From: Xiphophorus maculatus
Taxonomy: Eukaryota; Chordata; Actinopteri; Cyprinodontiformes; Poeciliidae
Assembly (NCBI RefSeq): GCF_002775205.1
Contig: NC_036460.1
Location: forward strand, 3,292,056-3,356,055
DNA length: 64,000 nt
Direction: 5' to 3'
The notes below the pieces were generated by a model, which worked only from the letters and a program-made list of their open reading frames with translations, made no database searches and had not been told where the DNA came from. Position numbers and translations under genes: made by a program. Below are positions 43,902 through 55,771 of this stretch, piece after piece. Numbering within the stretch: the stretch's first letter is position 1; every line of letters starts with the position of its first letter.

Positions 43902-44895
43902 ATGGGTTCTTCACAAGGCAAGTAGGGAGGTCTTAAGGAGTCTGGTGTAACTGGCGTGTTGAAAATAGGACAATGGAAAAACGTGGTGTGTAGTTTGAAA
44001 ACAAGCGCTAGTTCAAAGACTGGTACCAGACAACAGAAAAAATTAAAAGTGCTTGAGGTTGCACGTAGCTGGCTAACACAAGCACAAAATAAACAAACTG
44101 CGAGTGCTAAAAATACATCAGATCAAAAAACAGAAGCTATGTTTGTCAGATCGGAAGATAACGAAACTCAACCCCGAACTGGAGCGCGTGTGCAACGACC
44201 CCCACCCCCAACCTCTGACTTAGATCCAAGCGAGGACGCTCCCGAAGCATCAGGGGGTGTGCCAACAGGCCGGCCTGCCAAAAAAGAAAAAAAACAAGCA
44301 ACACAAGGCCCGTCTCATGAATTTGGCCAAGCCTTGCAATTTTCCTTAGGGAAAGACTGGGCAAAAGTCCGGGGCAATTATACTGGACACTCCTCCCCTG
44401 ACCCAACGAATGTACTCCCACACCAGGGTCCCAGTTGTAGTGAACAACAAAATCAGTGGGATGGATTACAACAAAGGGTTAAGGAAGTCTATGCTAGACA
44501 CACGGATTATTCCCACCTTAGATCAGTAAAACAAAAGTCCGGGGAGGATGTAGATGATTTCAAAATCCGCTTTGAAAAAGAAATATTGATTCCACAGCGA
44601 CATCCCATATGATGACCGAAATAACTCCCCTTACCAACAAAAACTTAAAAATATGCTAAGGTCAGGTTTCCACCCACCTATTACTAAATGGATCAGAAAA
44701 CATCAAGTGGCATTTAATACCTCCACCGTTCAGGAGCTAATGGAATATGAACGTCACGCTGAGAAACATGCAACAAAGGGAGGAGAAAGTGCAAATGGAC
44801 ACAGACTGTGCAGTGGGCTGACACGCAGCTCACTGCCTGGCTGGCTAAAGTGGCTAAAACTATACAATAACGAGAGAAAAGATATAAAAAATTAA
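43902..44895 (+). pseudogene. ERV family 1 gag, broken (second locus)
   Basis: The ATG at 43902 opens MGSSQGK and is stopped by the same TAG as the copy at 18455. The main open stretch (43956-44612, 218 codons) is longer than its twin because one frameshift is absent. It includes a GEDVDDFKIRFEKE capsid-like segment, then breaks, and a gag remnant continues at 44653-44895. No pol follows. Confidence 0.7.
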
Positions 44896-45323
44896 GGCAG
44901 GACAAAGTATTACAAGCTAGGATCAACTGTATTACATTAGTCACACAACAATTCAGAACCCCAACTAAGACAAGGACACAAGCTGGGTTCAGGGCCTGAT
45001 GGAATTGGCTACCTGACCTTTGACCCCAAATATCCTATCATATGCTATCCTTGCAAGGTTGATGAAGATCAGATTTCGATGAAGTGGGTTTTCTGTTATA
45101 TTTTGTTTGTTGAATGTTTTGTTTTGTGTTCCCTTCTTATATAAGTTTAACTTAAGTAGGTTTAGTCCAGATACAAATTTCTGAATGTTGAACTTCCTTC
45201 CTGCTGCAGGAGCACAGAGACATTTTATCATAGATACATAGACGGATAGATTTCCAGGAGTCTGAAACATGTCTCTGCTCCTTCCTGCGGATGTGAAATG
45301 AAGATCATTTTCTCCTGGTTCCT
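44896..45323. other. ERV end and 3' flank of gene 3
   Basis: Copy of 19448-19875. It should contain the 3' UTR of gene 3; no poly(A) signal recognised. Confidence 0.4.
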
Positions 45324-45416
45324 TCAGACTGCAGTCTCCTCCTCTAAGCTGCCTTCAGCTCTGGATCCTTCATCATGATGGTTGTTTTCTGGTCCAGACT
45401 TCTGGTTTCTCCTGGC
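45324..45416 (-). CDS. Gene 3 cytoplasmic tail exon
   Basis: 30 residues and stop, same reading as gene 2; no tyrosine. Confidence 0.8.
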   Translation of the reverse strand, partial: ARRNQKSGPENNHHDEGSRAEGSLEEETAV

Positions 45417-48400
45417 CTGGAAACAGAGGATGGTTCAGCTTCAATGCAAGAACTTTCCCAACTGAACACATCATGCATGATACATGCAGTACCTTAAAGT
45501 AGAGGACCAGGCCTGATCCCAGCATACCCAGCAGGACGACAACCAGACTGATGATCAAAGCAGTGGGAGAGGCTGAAACTGAATGAAACAGATTCAGGAT
45601 CAGCTTTCATCAGATGAGTCCAGCTAGAAAATAATCATATAGACCCTTGTTTTCATGCTGCCTGTAGATCTGATCGTGAACAGTAATATCATCAATCCTC
45701 CTCTCTGACCTCATGAATGAGGCAGACAGCTGCTGGTTCACCTGAAGCAGAACTTTTCCTCATGGACTCCATGAGTTTACCTGAGACAGTGAGGTTGAGA
45801 GGCTGGCTGATAGAGGAGAAGTTATAGGAGAAAACGTAGACGTGGTAAACGCAGCGGTAGGTTCCTTGGTGGGCGTGGCCAGCAGCAGAGAACAGGAAGA
45901 GGGCGGAGTGATTAACAGCTGGCAGGGTCTGGTTCTGAGTGTAGTTAGAGGTGCTGAAGATGAGCTGGAAGGAGCCGCCTTCATACTGAGGTCTGATGGA
46001 GCACATGATGCTGAAATGTGAGCCAATGAGGAGCTCAGACCCCTGCTTTCTGCCTGTGGAGACCCCGTCAGTGGAGGAAGACAGGAAGATGAGCGGCTCA
46101 ACCAGCAGACCTGGGAACGCAGAGGAAACACAGAGACAACTAGATCTAATCTGAGGTGGAAAACAAGATGGCATGAATGAGAAAGAGACAGGAGCTGATC
46201 ACAGACTGGTTGCCATGGTTACTAGCATGTTTAAACATGATTACTAGCACCTCTATGATAGATCTATAGTCTGTCAGTAATATTTAAACCAGTTTTAGTT
46301 TCTCTCTCCTCAAGGTTTCAGGTTCTTAGTTAAAGGTGACGGTTTCTCTGCAGGCATCTGGAACCTGATGGAAGAAACATTTTAAAAGAAATAAATGTGA
46401 GAGTTCAGAGTTACCTGAGCAGATGAACTTGTGGCTCTTATTATTGTTTTCATCATAAGGTAAACAGTTCTTTAATGCAGATCCTGACTGCAAACAGTCA
46501 GACCTGATCCTCCAAACTGGTCTCTTTGAAGCTTCCTCTGAATTTCTTGCTGAAACAGCAGAACCACAGTCCAGTCCAGCACAAACTGCAGCAACTGAGT
46601 TCATGTCCCAGTAACTATACCAAACAGCCACTGGTCTCCACTCTTCATGATGTAACATCTCCAGTCTCCCGGCACATCGGCTGGCCTCTCCCACCAACCT
46701 GAAGTTGTCTTGATCTGAGCAGAGACAGAGAGTTCATTAATGAAGGAAGTGAAGCAGTGAACAGCAGCAGGTCTGCAGATCCTCCTCTACCTGAACAGGT
46801 GAGTCCAACAGCTTGACCAGGTGAGCAGCTGTTTCTACCTGAACTCTTCCTGCTGCTGCAGTTCAGCAGAGCAGACTCACTGCCTTCACACAGGAACTCT
46901 CTGCTCCCCACTGGAGCCTCTGCTTCTCCATAGAGCGCCCCCTGGTGGACTGAAGGAGGCCCACAGCCAATCTCCCTGCAGACCACCTCTGCATCCTGCA
47001 GATCAAAGTCTGTTTCACACACTGAGGACCACGACTGGTTGGTCTTCACCTCCAGTCTGCCTGAGCACCGGTTGGTCCCTTGAACCAGCCTGACTGAGTC
47101 TGTGGATGCAGAAAGAAAAAAGGTTTAAAATATTTCAGAACTTTATTTTTCTAGATACACATGGAAACATCTCTGAGTTTGATAAAATAGTAAAGGCCAA
47201 GAAAACCAAACTACAAAATCTCAGAGCATCAAAGGTGAAGTGAAACCGACTGTACCTGGAATTTTTTTATATAATTTATTTTTGAGGTATTGAGAAGATG
47301 ACAAAAGCACAATTTCAGTCTGTGATCAGATTCAAAATTCATTTTATTTACATTTCTATTTACAAAAACAAATTAAAAATATGGAACATGGGGTTTTTAT
47401 TTTGGAGAGACATTACTTTTATCTGTATAACTCAGTAAATTATATAGTAAATAGACACTTCCTGAAGGATGAAGTGTTTTTTTAAATTCTCAACAATCTA
47501 GTATTCTTGCATATTGTGTTTGGGTGACATAGGACACCCATTTGGACCACAAGATAATGAACTTGTTCAGTTGAAAATGAATTAGAAATGTTAATTGTTA
47601 GGTGAAATGTATATATATTATCATATATTTTTTGTTTCATTTATAACAATAGTGTTACTTATATGATGTTCCTTGATTGTTTTCTTTTCCTTCATCATAA
47701 AGACTGTTTCTGTATTTGATCTACTTTATCTCCGTCTTCACAAGAGGGCCTCCCTGAAGAGAAGAGTGATAACCGTGCTCACGGGGTTCATTGCTCAGCT
47801 GGACTTCTTCTTTCTTTGAACTGTTAGATAGCTGAAGAATCGTCGCCTTGAAGATATACGACCTGTTCTGTTTTTACTCTGTGTTTTAATGCAAGATAAC
47901 ATGTGTTTAGTTAGTGATTGTCATTAGCACTGCAACTACATGTTCTGTCCCCACCCCTTAGAGTTGCAGTGCCTGCTGTGATAGGGACTCTGAAAGTAAT
48001 AAAAAGAGAGGAGCGGACAAATGTGTTTCAGAGCGTTTGGAGATTTGTAACTGTAAACACATCTCTGCCCGTTCTCCTCGCGAGTACAAAAGAATCTAAC
48101 TCTCTTGTCTTTTCTGTGTTTGTTCAACTTGTCTTTAATAGGTGTCAAACCTGACATTAATCTTTCCATCTGATAGATTTCATTAACACACTCTATCCAT
48201 TCTTCTATAGTGGGAGGTTCAGGGAGGATCCAGCGTCTGGTGACAGTTTGTTTACAGGCTGTGATTAGTATTTGAAACAGATAGTTTATGTTGTCAGGTA
48301 GGCATTCTGTGTCACCTCCAATAAAAATAGTACATTTAAAAGGTATTTTCATTTTCAAGATATTTTCAATATTTTTGAGTATTTCTATCCAATAATGTCT

Positions 48401-51400
48401 TATAATTGTACAGTCCCAAAATATATGCCAGTGGTCGGGTTCTGTGTTTCCACATTGCCTCCAGCACTCAGGCTGCCCCCTGGTATGAGAGATTTTCTGT
48501 TTCGGTGTTATAAAACAGTGAATGTAAGCATTTCCAGTTAAATTCTCTCCATGAGTACAAATTAGTACATCTCCAAACTGTCATGCAGTAACTAGGCCAT
48601 TTTTCTTCTGGGATTTTCATTTTAATTTCCTTTTCCCATTTTGTTTTCACATATAAAGTTGAATGTGTTTTTTTACTCTTAAGTCCCTTACATAACCGCG
48701 ATATAATACCTTTTTGGATTATTCCTAATATACCGTTAGTATTTCTTTAAGCACTGGTTCCTGTTCATCTATATGTCTGATAGTTTCCCGATTAAGATAA
48801 TGGCGTACTTGTAGGTATTTATAAAAATTCTGTCTTCCCAAGTTATAAATCGTTTAAAGTGTTTGAAAGTCTTTTATTTGTCCTTTATCCATTAATGAGA
48901 AATGTGTTGTTTTGCCTTTAGTTGTTCAACTACAGAATCCTGTATCTGTTTGATTTGGTTTAAAATCAGGATCGTAAGCGTGTCATGTAGTTTATATTCC
49001 TGTTTAACATCTGTCCAGATCTTTAATTGGGATCTTATCCAAGGATTTTCATTTTTGAGTTTAATCTGTTCTAAATCTTTATTCCCACAGATTGCCTGTA
49101 AGGGGGTGTCTGGAGATAGAGCCAATTCAATATCCTTCCATCGGGCGTTGTAGTTTTTATTACAAAGGTTTATCAGTGGCTTAATTTGTGCAGAATAGAA
49201 GTAGTTCTTTAATTGCGGTACATTTCTTTTGAAAGCTGTAGTGTTTTAAATCTAATTCTCTGCATTTTTCCCTGAGCTATAGAAATCTGGAAAGCATTAT
49301 GTCCCACTCTATAAATTGCTTTCTTGTAATTTCTCCCTGTGGGGCTTGAAACAAGAAAATGAATCTTGGTAGTAGGTTCATTTTGACAGATTCAATTCTT
49401 TGGGTTAAACCCATGAAGGGTGACAGTCCATCGTTGTATATCCAGTCTAATTTTGGTCAGAAGATCTTAGCTATAGTGGTTGTATCTTTGGGGATCAGAA
49501 CCCCAAGGTATTTCAATACAGTTTGGTCCCATTAAAGTTTTAGTTCGACCCACAAAGAATTTGGTGGATTATAAGTAAATGTCAATATCTGCGATTTTTT
49601 TCACATTCAATTTATATCCTGCAAATTCACCAAAGCTTCTCAAGCTATCAAATAATGTAGGCAGCGACGTGCTTGGTTCGCTAATTTATAACAACACATC
49701 ATCCGCAAATAGCGCCACTTTGTGTGCTTCACCAGAAATGTTTATACTCTTGATATTGTCAGTTTGCCTAATTAGTTGGGCGAACGGTTCCATGAAAAGG
49801 CCAAATAGTAATGGAGCGAGTCCACATCCTCGTCTCGTTCCTTGTTCTAATTCAAAGGTATTTGAAAGATGTCCATTGATTTTTATCTGTGCAATTGGTT
49901 TTTTGTATAGTGACCTGATTACGTCAATAAAATTGGAGTGGAAACCAAATTTCTCGAGTTCTTTATATAGAAAGTCCCAGCTTACTGTATCGAGAGCTTC
50001 TTCAGCATCGCGGCTGATCACTGCAGCTGGTGTTTGGCAGTTTTGAATGTGGTTCAGGATATGCAATGTGTGACGGATATAATCATGGGTTTGTCTCTGT
50101 GGGATAAAACCGGTCTGATTGGTCTGAATAAGTTCTGGGAGTATCTCCTGTATTCTCCTTGAGAGAATTGATGTGAATAATTTATAATCAATATTAAGAA
50201 CAGAGATAGGTCTGTAGGACCTGCAGCTCAGATGGTCCTTTCCTTCTTTTGGAATAACAGATACTGTAGCCTGTTGCCATGTTGGTGGCATTTTACCCTT
50301 TTTCAGAGCCATGTTAAACATTTGAAGGAGGAATGGTGATAACTCTGACTTAAATTGCTTTTGGACGGAAATCCGTCTGGACCAGGAGATTTGTTTGTTT
50401 AAGCTTTGTAATGGCGTAAGAGAGATCCCGCTCTGTGATATTCGCTATTAATCTTTGATTTTGATCACACGACAGAACAGGTAGGTTCAGTTGTTCAAGG
50501 AATTGTTTAATTTGCTGCGATCTTTTAAGCTTGGTTGTGTGTATAATTGTTTATAGTAAGTTTGAAAAGCTTGTTGGATTTCATTTTATTTATATACACA
50601 CCTCTCAGAATTTGGGTCCCTTATTTTATATATTGTGTTTTCTGCTTGTTGGTTTTTAAATTTTCTCCCAAAGAGTTTTGCTAATTTGGCTCTCGATTCA
50701 TATCTCTGTTTAGTATAAATCATCTTTTTTCGTATTTCTTGTAAATACATTGCATTAAGTTTATTTCTTAATACTTTAATCTTTATATGATGTTCTGGTT
50801 TTAGTTCTTATGTTTTGTCTCAACCCTTTTTTAGGTTGTTTAATTCTGATAGTTTTAATTTGTTTGCTCTCTTTCTTTGGACACAGAAAGATATAATTTT
50901 TACCTATCATAACCACTTTTAGTGCATCCCAAACTATTTCTGGACTAACCTCTCTGTTATTGTTTTCTTTTAGAAATGTGTTTATGTCAGATTTGATTAG
51001 TTTTGTAATTTGGAAGTCATTCAGTCAGACAGTATACTCGTATATAATCTCCATTGTGTACTTTCATCTAATTTTAAAGTTAATAATAGGGGGCATGCTC
51101 AGAGAAGTAAATGTTGCCAATCTCACAGTTACTAATCTTATGACAATCTCTTTTAACAGTAAAGAAATAACCTATTCTAGAGTATACCACATGTTCATGA
51201 GAGAAATGAGTATAATCACGGCTTGTTGGATATAAACTCCTACAGATATCTATAACAACATAATCTGATATGGGATTATATTGAGCACCGGTTGGTCCCT
51301 TGAACCAGCCTGACTGAGTCTGTGGATGCAGAAAGAAAAAAGGTTTAAAATATTTCAGAACTTTATTTTTATAGATCCACATGGAAACATGTTGGGTAAA

Positions 51401-53284
51401 TTGTATTACTAGTATTATCAAATATTCGTTGTATCATGTAGCCTTGTAGTTACATTTAGATAATATTTACTTATATGCTTATTCTCTTTTACTCTTAGTA
51501 TAAGTAAAGTTTCTGTGTGTTAAATAACTTTGATTCCTTCCTAAGGACTCCCTGGGAGATGGAGGTGTCAGTTGCTCCCAGCAGAGTTTTACAGTCCTAC
51601 AATAAACTCTGCTTTGTTCTTCTTTGTGCTACAAAGCCGTTGCTTTGAAGCTATACAACGTGTCCTATTCAACGCCGTGCCTGGAGCAAAAGGATCTAGA
51701 GTGTAGATAACATGTGTCTAGATAGTGAATGTTATTAGCGCTGCAACCATGTGATGAATTGTTGACCCCTTAGAGTTGCAGTGCTCTCTGTGATAGGGAC
51801 TCTGAAAGCAATAAAATAGAGGAGCAGGCATATGTGTTTTCAGAGCGGTTGGAGATTTGTAACTGAAAGCACATCTCTGTCTGCTCTCCTCGCGAGAAAC
51901 AATGAATCTAACTCTCTTCTCTTTCCTATGATCTTTATAATCTTTATATGATGTTCTGGTTTTAGTTCTTATGTTTTGTCTCAACCCTTTTTTAGGTTGT
52001 TTAATTCTGATAGTTTTAATTTGTTTGCTCTCTTTATTTGGACACAGAAAAGATATAATTTTTACCTCTCATAACCACTCTTAGTGCATCCCAAACTATT
52101 TCTGGACTAACCTCTCTGTTATTGTTTTCTTTTAGAAATGTGTTTATGTCAGATTTGATTAGTTTCGTAATTTGGAAGTCATTCAGTCATACAGTATACT
52201 CGTTTTCAATCTCCATTGTGTACTTTCATCTCATTTTAAAGTTAATAATAGGGGGCATGCTCAGAGAAGTAAATGTTGCCAATCTCACAGTTACTAATCT
52301 TATGACAATCTCTTTTAACAGTAAAGAAATAACCTATTCTAGAGTATACCACATGTTCATGAGAGAAATGAGTATAATCACGGCCTGTTGGATATAAACT
52401 CCTACAGATATCTATAACACCATAATCTGATATGGGATTATATTGAGCTATGGATTAAGACTTATTTTCCAAACTCCTCCACAAATAAGTATACCAGTTT
52501 ATTGTCCCATTAAATCAAAAGTGACAGTTTCTCTGCAGACATCTGGAACCTGACGGAAGAAACATTTTAAAAGAAATAAATATGAGAGTTCAGAGTTACC
52601 TGAGCAGATGAGCTCATGGCGCCAAACACTGTTTTCATCATAAGGTAAACAGCTCTTTTCTTCAGAACCTGACTGCAAACAGTCAGAACTGATCCTCCAA
52701 ACTGGTCTGTAAGAAACTGGCCCTGACTTTCTTGCTGAAACAGCAGAACCACAGTCCAGTTTAGCACAAACTGCAGCAACTGAGTTCATGTCCCAGTAAG
52801 GATTCATAACATCCACTGGTCTCCACTTTTCTAGATGTTTCCTCTCCAGTCTCCCAGCACATCGGCTGGCCTCTCCCACCAACCTGATGTTGTCTTGATC
52901 TGAGCAGATACAGAGAGTTCATTAATGAAGGAAGTGAAGCAGTGAACAGCAGCAGGTCTGCAGATCCTCCTCTACCTGAACAGGTGAGTCCAACAGCTTG
53001 ACCAGGTGAGCAGCTGTTTCTACCTGAACTCTTCCTGCTGCTGCAGTTCAGCAGAGCAGACTCACTGCCTTCACACAGGAACTCTCTGCTCCCCACTGGA
53101 GCCTCTGCTTCTCCATAGAGCGCCCCCTGGTGGACTGAAGGAGGCCCACAGCCAATCTCCCTGCAGACCACCTCTGCATAATGCAGATCAAAGTCTTTTT
53201 CACACACTGAGGACCACGACTGGTCGGTCTTCACGTCCAGTCTGCCTGAGCACCGGTTGGTCCCTTGAACCAGCCTGACTGAGT
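45324..53284 (-). CDS. Gene 3: SRCR-Ig receptor, 3' part only
   Basis: Exons in transcript order: 53284-52976 (A), 52899-52600 (B), 47099-46791 (A), 46714-46415 (B), 46110-45781 (Ig), 45578-45493 (transmembrane), 45416-45324 (tail and stop). All are open and in phase. Upstream of 53284, where another B exon and the 5' exons are expected, an ERV begins at 53355. No signal-peptide exon is seen up to 64000. It is either a 5'-truncated copy or a gene whose 5' exons lie beyond the window behind the ERV array. Confidence 0.75.
45493..45578 (-). CDS. Gene 3 transmembrane exon
   Basis: ALIISLVVVLLGMLGSGLVL then YFK, two changes from gene 2, both compatible with a membrane span. Confidence 0.85.
45781..46110 (-). 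CDS. Gene 3 Ig-like domain exon
   Basis: Same length and splice sites as the gene 2 exon. The end reads QPLNLTVSG (V to L), and CSIRPQ replaces CSIIPQ. Confidence 0.8.
46415..46714 (-). CDS. Gene 3 SRCR type B exon, last pair
   Basis: Six-cysteine domain with EMLHHEEWRPVAVWYSYW, NSEEASKRPVW, CLQSGSALKNC and PYDENNNKSHKF. It differs a lot from its positional twin in gene 2 (20939-21238), although the flanking introns match closely. Confidence 0.9.
46791..47099 (-). CDS. Gene 3 SRCR type A exon, last pair
   Basis: Eight-cysteine domain with KTNQSW, VCETDF, REIGCGPP and ALLNCSS. Confidence 0.9.
47596..48156 (+). mobile_element. Solo LTR, ERV family 2 (older copy), gene 3
   Basis: Same 561 bp and same TTAAT flanks as 22120-22680. 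The insertion therefore predates the gene 2/gene 3 duplication. Confidence 0.85.
51283..51319 (-). pseudogene. Orphan 5' stub of an SRCR type A exon
   Basis: 37 bp of A-exon start plus its acceptor and upstream intron (to 51389), abutting LINE sequence on the left. It equals 53248-53284. The rest of the exon and the B exon are deleted. Confidence 0.85.
51390..51930 (+). mobile_element. Truncated family 2 LTR next to the exon stub
   Basis: TGTTGGGTAAATTG at the left; it breaks off after CTTTCCTATG, where LINE sequence resumes. The left flank (CACATGGAAACA) is the same as that of the LTR at 53355, so both descend from one insertion. Confidence 0.8.
52600..52899 (-). CDS. Gene 3 SRCR type B exon, LINE-proximal pair
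   Basis: The most divergent B domain in the window: ERKHLEKWRPVDVMNPYW, KSGPVSYRPVW, CLQSGSEEKSC and PYDENSVWRHEL. The six cysteines are kept. Confidence 0.9.
52976..53284 (-). CDS. Gene 3 SRCR type A exon, LINE-proximal pair
   Basis: Eight-cysteine domain with GRLDVKTDQSW (D where others have E) and DLHYAEVV, the latter shared with 1954-2262. Confidence 0.9.
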
Positions 53285-53354
53285 CTGTGGATGCAGAAAG
53301 AAAAAAGGTTTAAAATATTTCAGAACTTTATTTTTATAGATCCACATGGAAACA

Positions 53355-53922
53355 TGTTGGGTAAATTGTATTACTAGTATTATCAAATATTCGTTGTATC
53401 ATGTAGCCTTGTAATTACATTTAGATAATATTTACTTATATGCTTATTCTCTTTTACTCTTAGTATAAGTAAAGTTTCTGTGTGTTAAATAACTCTGATT
53501 CCTTCCTAAGGACTCCCTGGGAGATGGAGGTGTTAGTTGCTCCCAGCAGAGTTTTACAGTCCTACAATAAACTCTGCTTTGTTCTTCTTTGTGCTACAAA
53601 GCCGTTGCTTTGAAGCTATACAACGTGTCCTATTCAACGCCGTGCCTGGAGCAAAAGGATCTAGAGTGTAGATAACATGTGTCTAGATAGTGAATGTTAT
53701 TAGCGCTGCAACCATGTGATGAATTGTTGACCCCACCCCTTAGAGTTGCAGTACTCTCTGTGATAGGGACTCTGAAAGCAATAAAATAGAGGAGCAGGCA
53801 TATGTGTTTTCAGAGCGGTTGGAGATTTGTAACTGAAAGCACATCTCTGTCTGCTCTCCTTGCGAGAAACAAAGAATCTAACTCTCTTGTCTTTCCTGTG
53901 TTTGTTTAATAGGTATTTAGAC
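53355..53922 (+). mobile_element. ERV family 2 LTR, right end trimmed
   Basis: It starts TGTTGGGTAA in the gene 3 intron and is collinear with 55772-56345 up to TATTTAGAC, where pol sequence begins directly. The junction shares ACGATTTACA with the pol sequence, so it looks like a deletion at short homology. Confidence 0.85.
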
Positions 53923-54480
53923 GATTTACACCGATAGTCAGTATGCGTTTGCAACAGTACTGGAAAAATAGGGGTATGATAACTTCGACAGGAAAACCAG
54001 TAACTCATGCAGACCTATTAAAAGAATTACTACAAGCTGTGCAGCTACCAAAACAACTAGCAATTTGTAAATGTGCCGCACACACCACAGGGAAAGATAA
54101 AGTGTCTCTAGGGAACGCCTTCGCTGATGAGATGGCAAAAAAAGCAGCGGAGGGACAAATAAAGATCTTATATATGGAAAAAAAAATCAAACATATGACA
54201 AAGGATCCTAAAAGACATGCAACAATTAAGTCCTAAAAAAAGAAAGAGATCTTTGGATTAAAAAAGGAGCAAAAATAGAAGATCAAATTTATAAGTGACC
54301 TGCAAATAAGCCTATCTTGCCAAAAAAACTTGTATAGGTGGGCTGCAATATTGAGTCATGGCGTTTCGCATGTCTCAACAGGGGGGATGGTAGGACAGAT
54401 ACATTAACATTACTCTATTTATGGATTTATTTCTTTTTCAAGAACTTTTAATGCATTACAAAAGGTCATTTCATTTCAAA
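53923..54480 (+). pseudogene. ERV family 2 pol fragment (RNase H end, start of integrase)
   Basis: 53943-54236 is open and encodes the C-terminal part of RNase H (KCAAHTTGKDKVSLGNAFAD). The next ~240 bp resembles the N-terminal integrase region but has stops. It has no start of its own; the leader, gag and most of pol are deleted from this copy. Confidence 0.75.
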
Positions 54481-55184
54481 AGTGCCTACAGAAAGAAGAG
54501 AGGGCTGCAAATGAAATAAGGAAATAAAGTGAATAAATAAATAGCTAAATACATGACTGATTAGGTAGATAAATAAATAAAATAAAAACTGTGTATAGAA
54601 TTGACAACTAAAATATTAGATAAAAATGTTAATTATTCCTTCTAGGCTAAAAAGGTAGGAGGAAAATAGAATAAAATACAATGAGTAAAATAGGATTTTT
54701 TTTAATGAGTTGAGGATAAAGACAAAACAAAGATCTTTAGAGAAACAGGCTCTAACTGTAAGAGGCATTGCTCAGATAACAACAAATGTAGATCAGGGGG
54801 ACTTGCAGCCCCCCTTGCAGCAGCTCAGCAGGAGAGCCACAGAGCTGGGCTGTAACTCCCACCCCACTAGATTCAACTAATTAACATGTGAAGCCTCTTT
54901 GCATACCACTATTTTTTAAGTGCGAAGCAACCCCCACTTGCAGCAGCTCAGCAGGACAGAACGGGAAGTTGTGATGCAAATCACTTTCTCTCCCATCATC
55001 TAAAAGTACCTCTTGACAAAACTTCAGACTATAAGTTACAATTTTAGTAGTGGAACGACAAAAGGTACCCCCAAAAGGTTTTAAGTTCAAATTAAAATTA
55101 GATGAAACTAAAACATATCTGCAGGATTTTGATGTAGTTTGGTTTCCTAGATTTAGTGAAACATTTTCTCTTTAGAGTAGATCA
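54481..55184. other. Non-retroviral filler, first unit
   Basis: A/T-rich simple stretches (54530-54600), then two short direct repeats of TTGCAGCAGCTCAGCAGGA (54816 and about 54940). I recognise no gene. Copy at about 59312-60015. Confidence 0.5.
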
Positions 55185-55771
55185 GGGGTGTCCAAACTTT
55201 TTGCAAAGAGGGCCAGATTTGATAAAGTGAAGATGCCCGGGGGCCAATAGTTTGTTCGGACATTTTTTAACTACAAAAGTTTCATGCAAATACACACCGT
55301 TATAAAACAATTTTCATTGTCACAATTATCTTTATTTTTCAAATGACAAAATAACCAAATATAAGCCACTCAGGCAGATGAGAACAACTCTAAAAACCCA
55401 AATTCTGCCTTTCATTCATATCTGGAGAGTCCGATAACATTGAACAAACTGTATGAAATACCTTAAATTTACATGAGTTTAAAAATATCTTTGCCTCAAG
55501 AACATTTTAAACAGGAGTTATAAGTGATGCAAAGTTGTCTATTATTATTAAATCTTAAAACAAGTGAATTTTGCTCTTTACAATATTTACAATATATTTC
55601 AGAAAGTAATAGTTTGTCACATCTACAGGTTCATAACATCAACAGTAATAACCAAATCTTACTCAAGAGTTTAATAAAATTAAGTGCCATAAATGTTCAA
55701 TTCGCTTTTCACTGCTGATAGTGACAGACGTTGCCGTTCAAAATACTCAGTTTCATGTCCTCAACTCTCAA
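55185..55771 (+). mobile_element. hAT-like transposon fragment, first unit
   Basis: CAGGGGTGTCCAAACTTTTT followed by GCAAAGAGGGCCAGATTTG resembles the terminal region of vertebrate hAT (Charlie-type) elements. No matching opposite end is seen before the LTR. Copy at about 60016-60602. Confidence 0.4.

Larger units (their letters stand above)
47260..52450 (-). mobile_element. L1/Tx1-like LINE in gene 3 intron, partly duplicated
   Basis: Copy of the gene 2 element, with a solo LTR at 47596-48156. The 5' end appears twice: 50776-51282 and 51931-52450. The endonuclease motif in the first 5' copy reads SEHAP instead of SDHAP. Confidence 0.8.
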
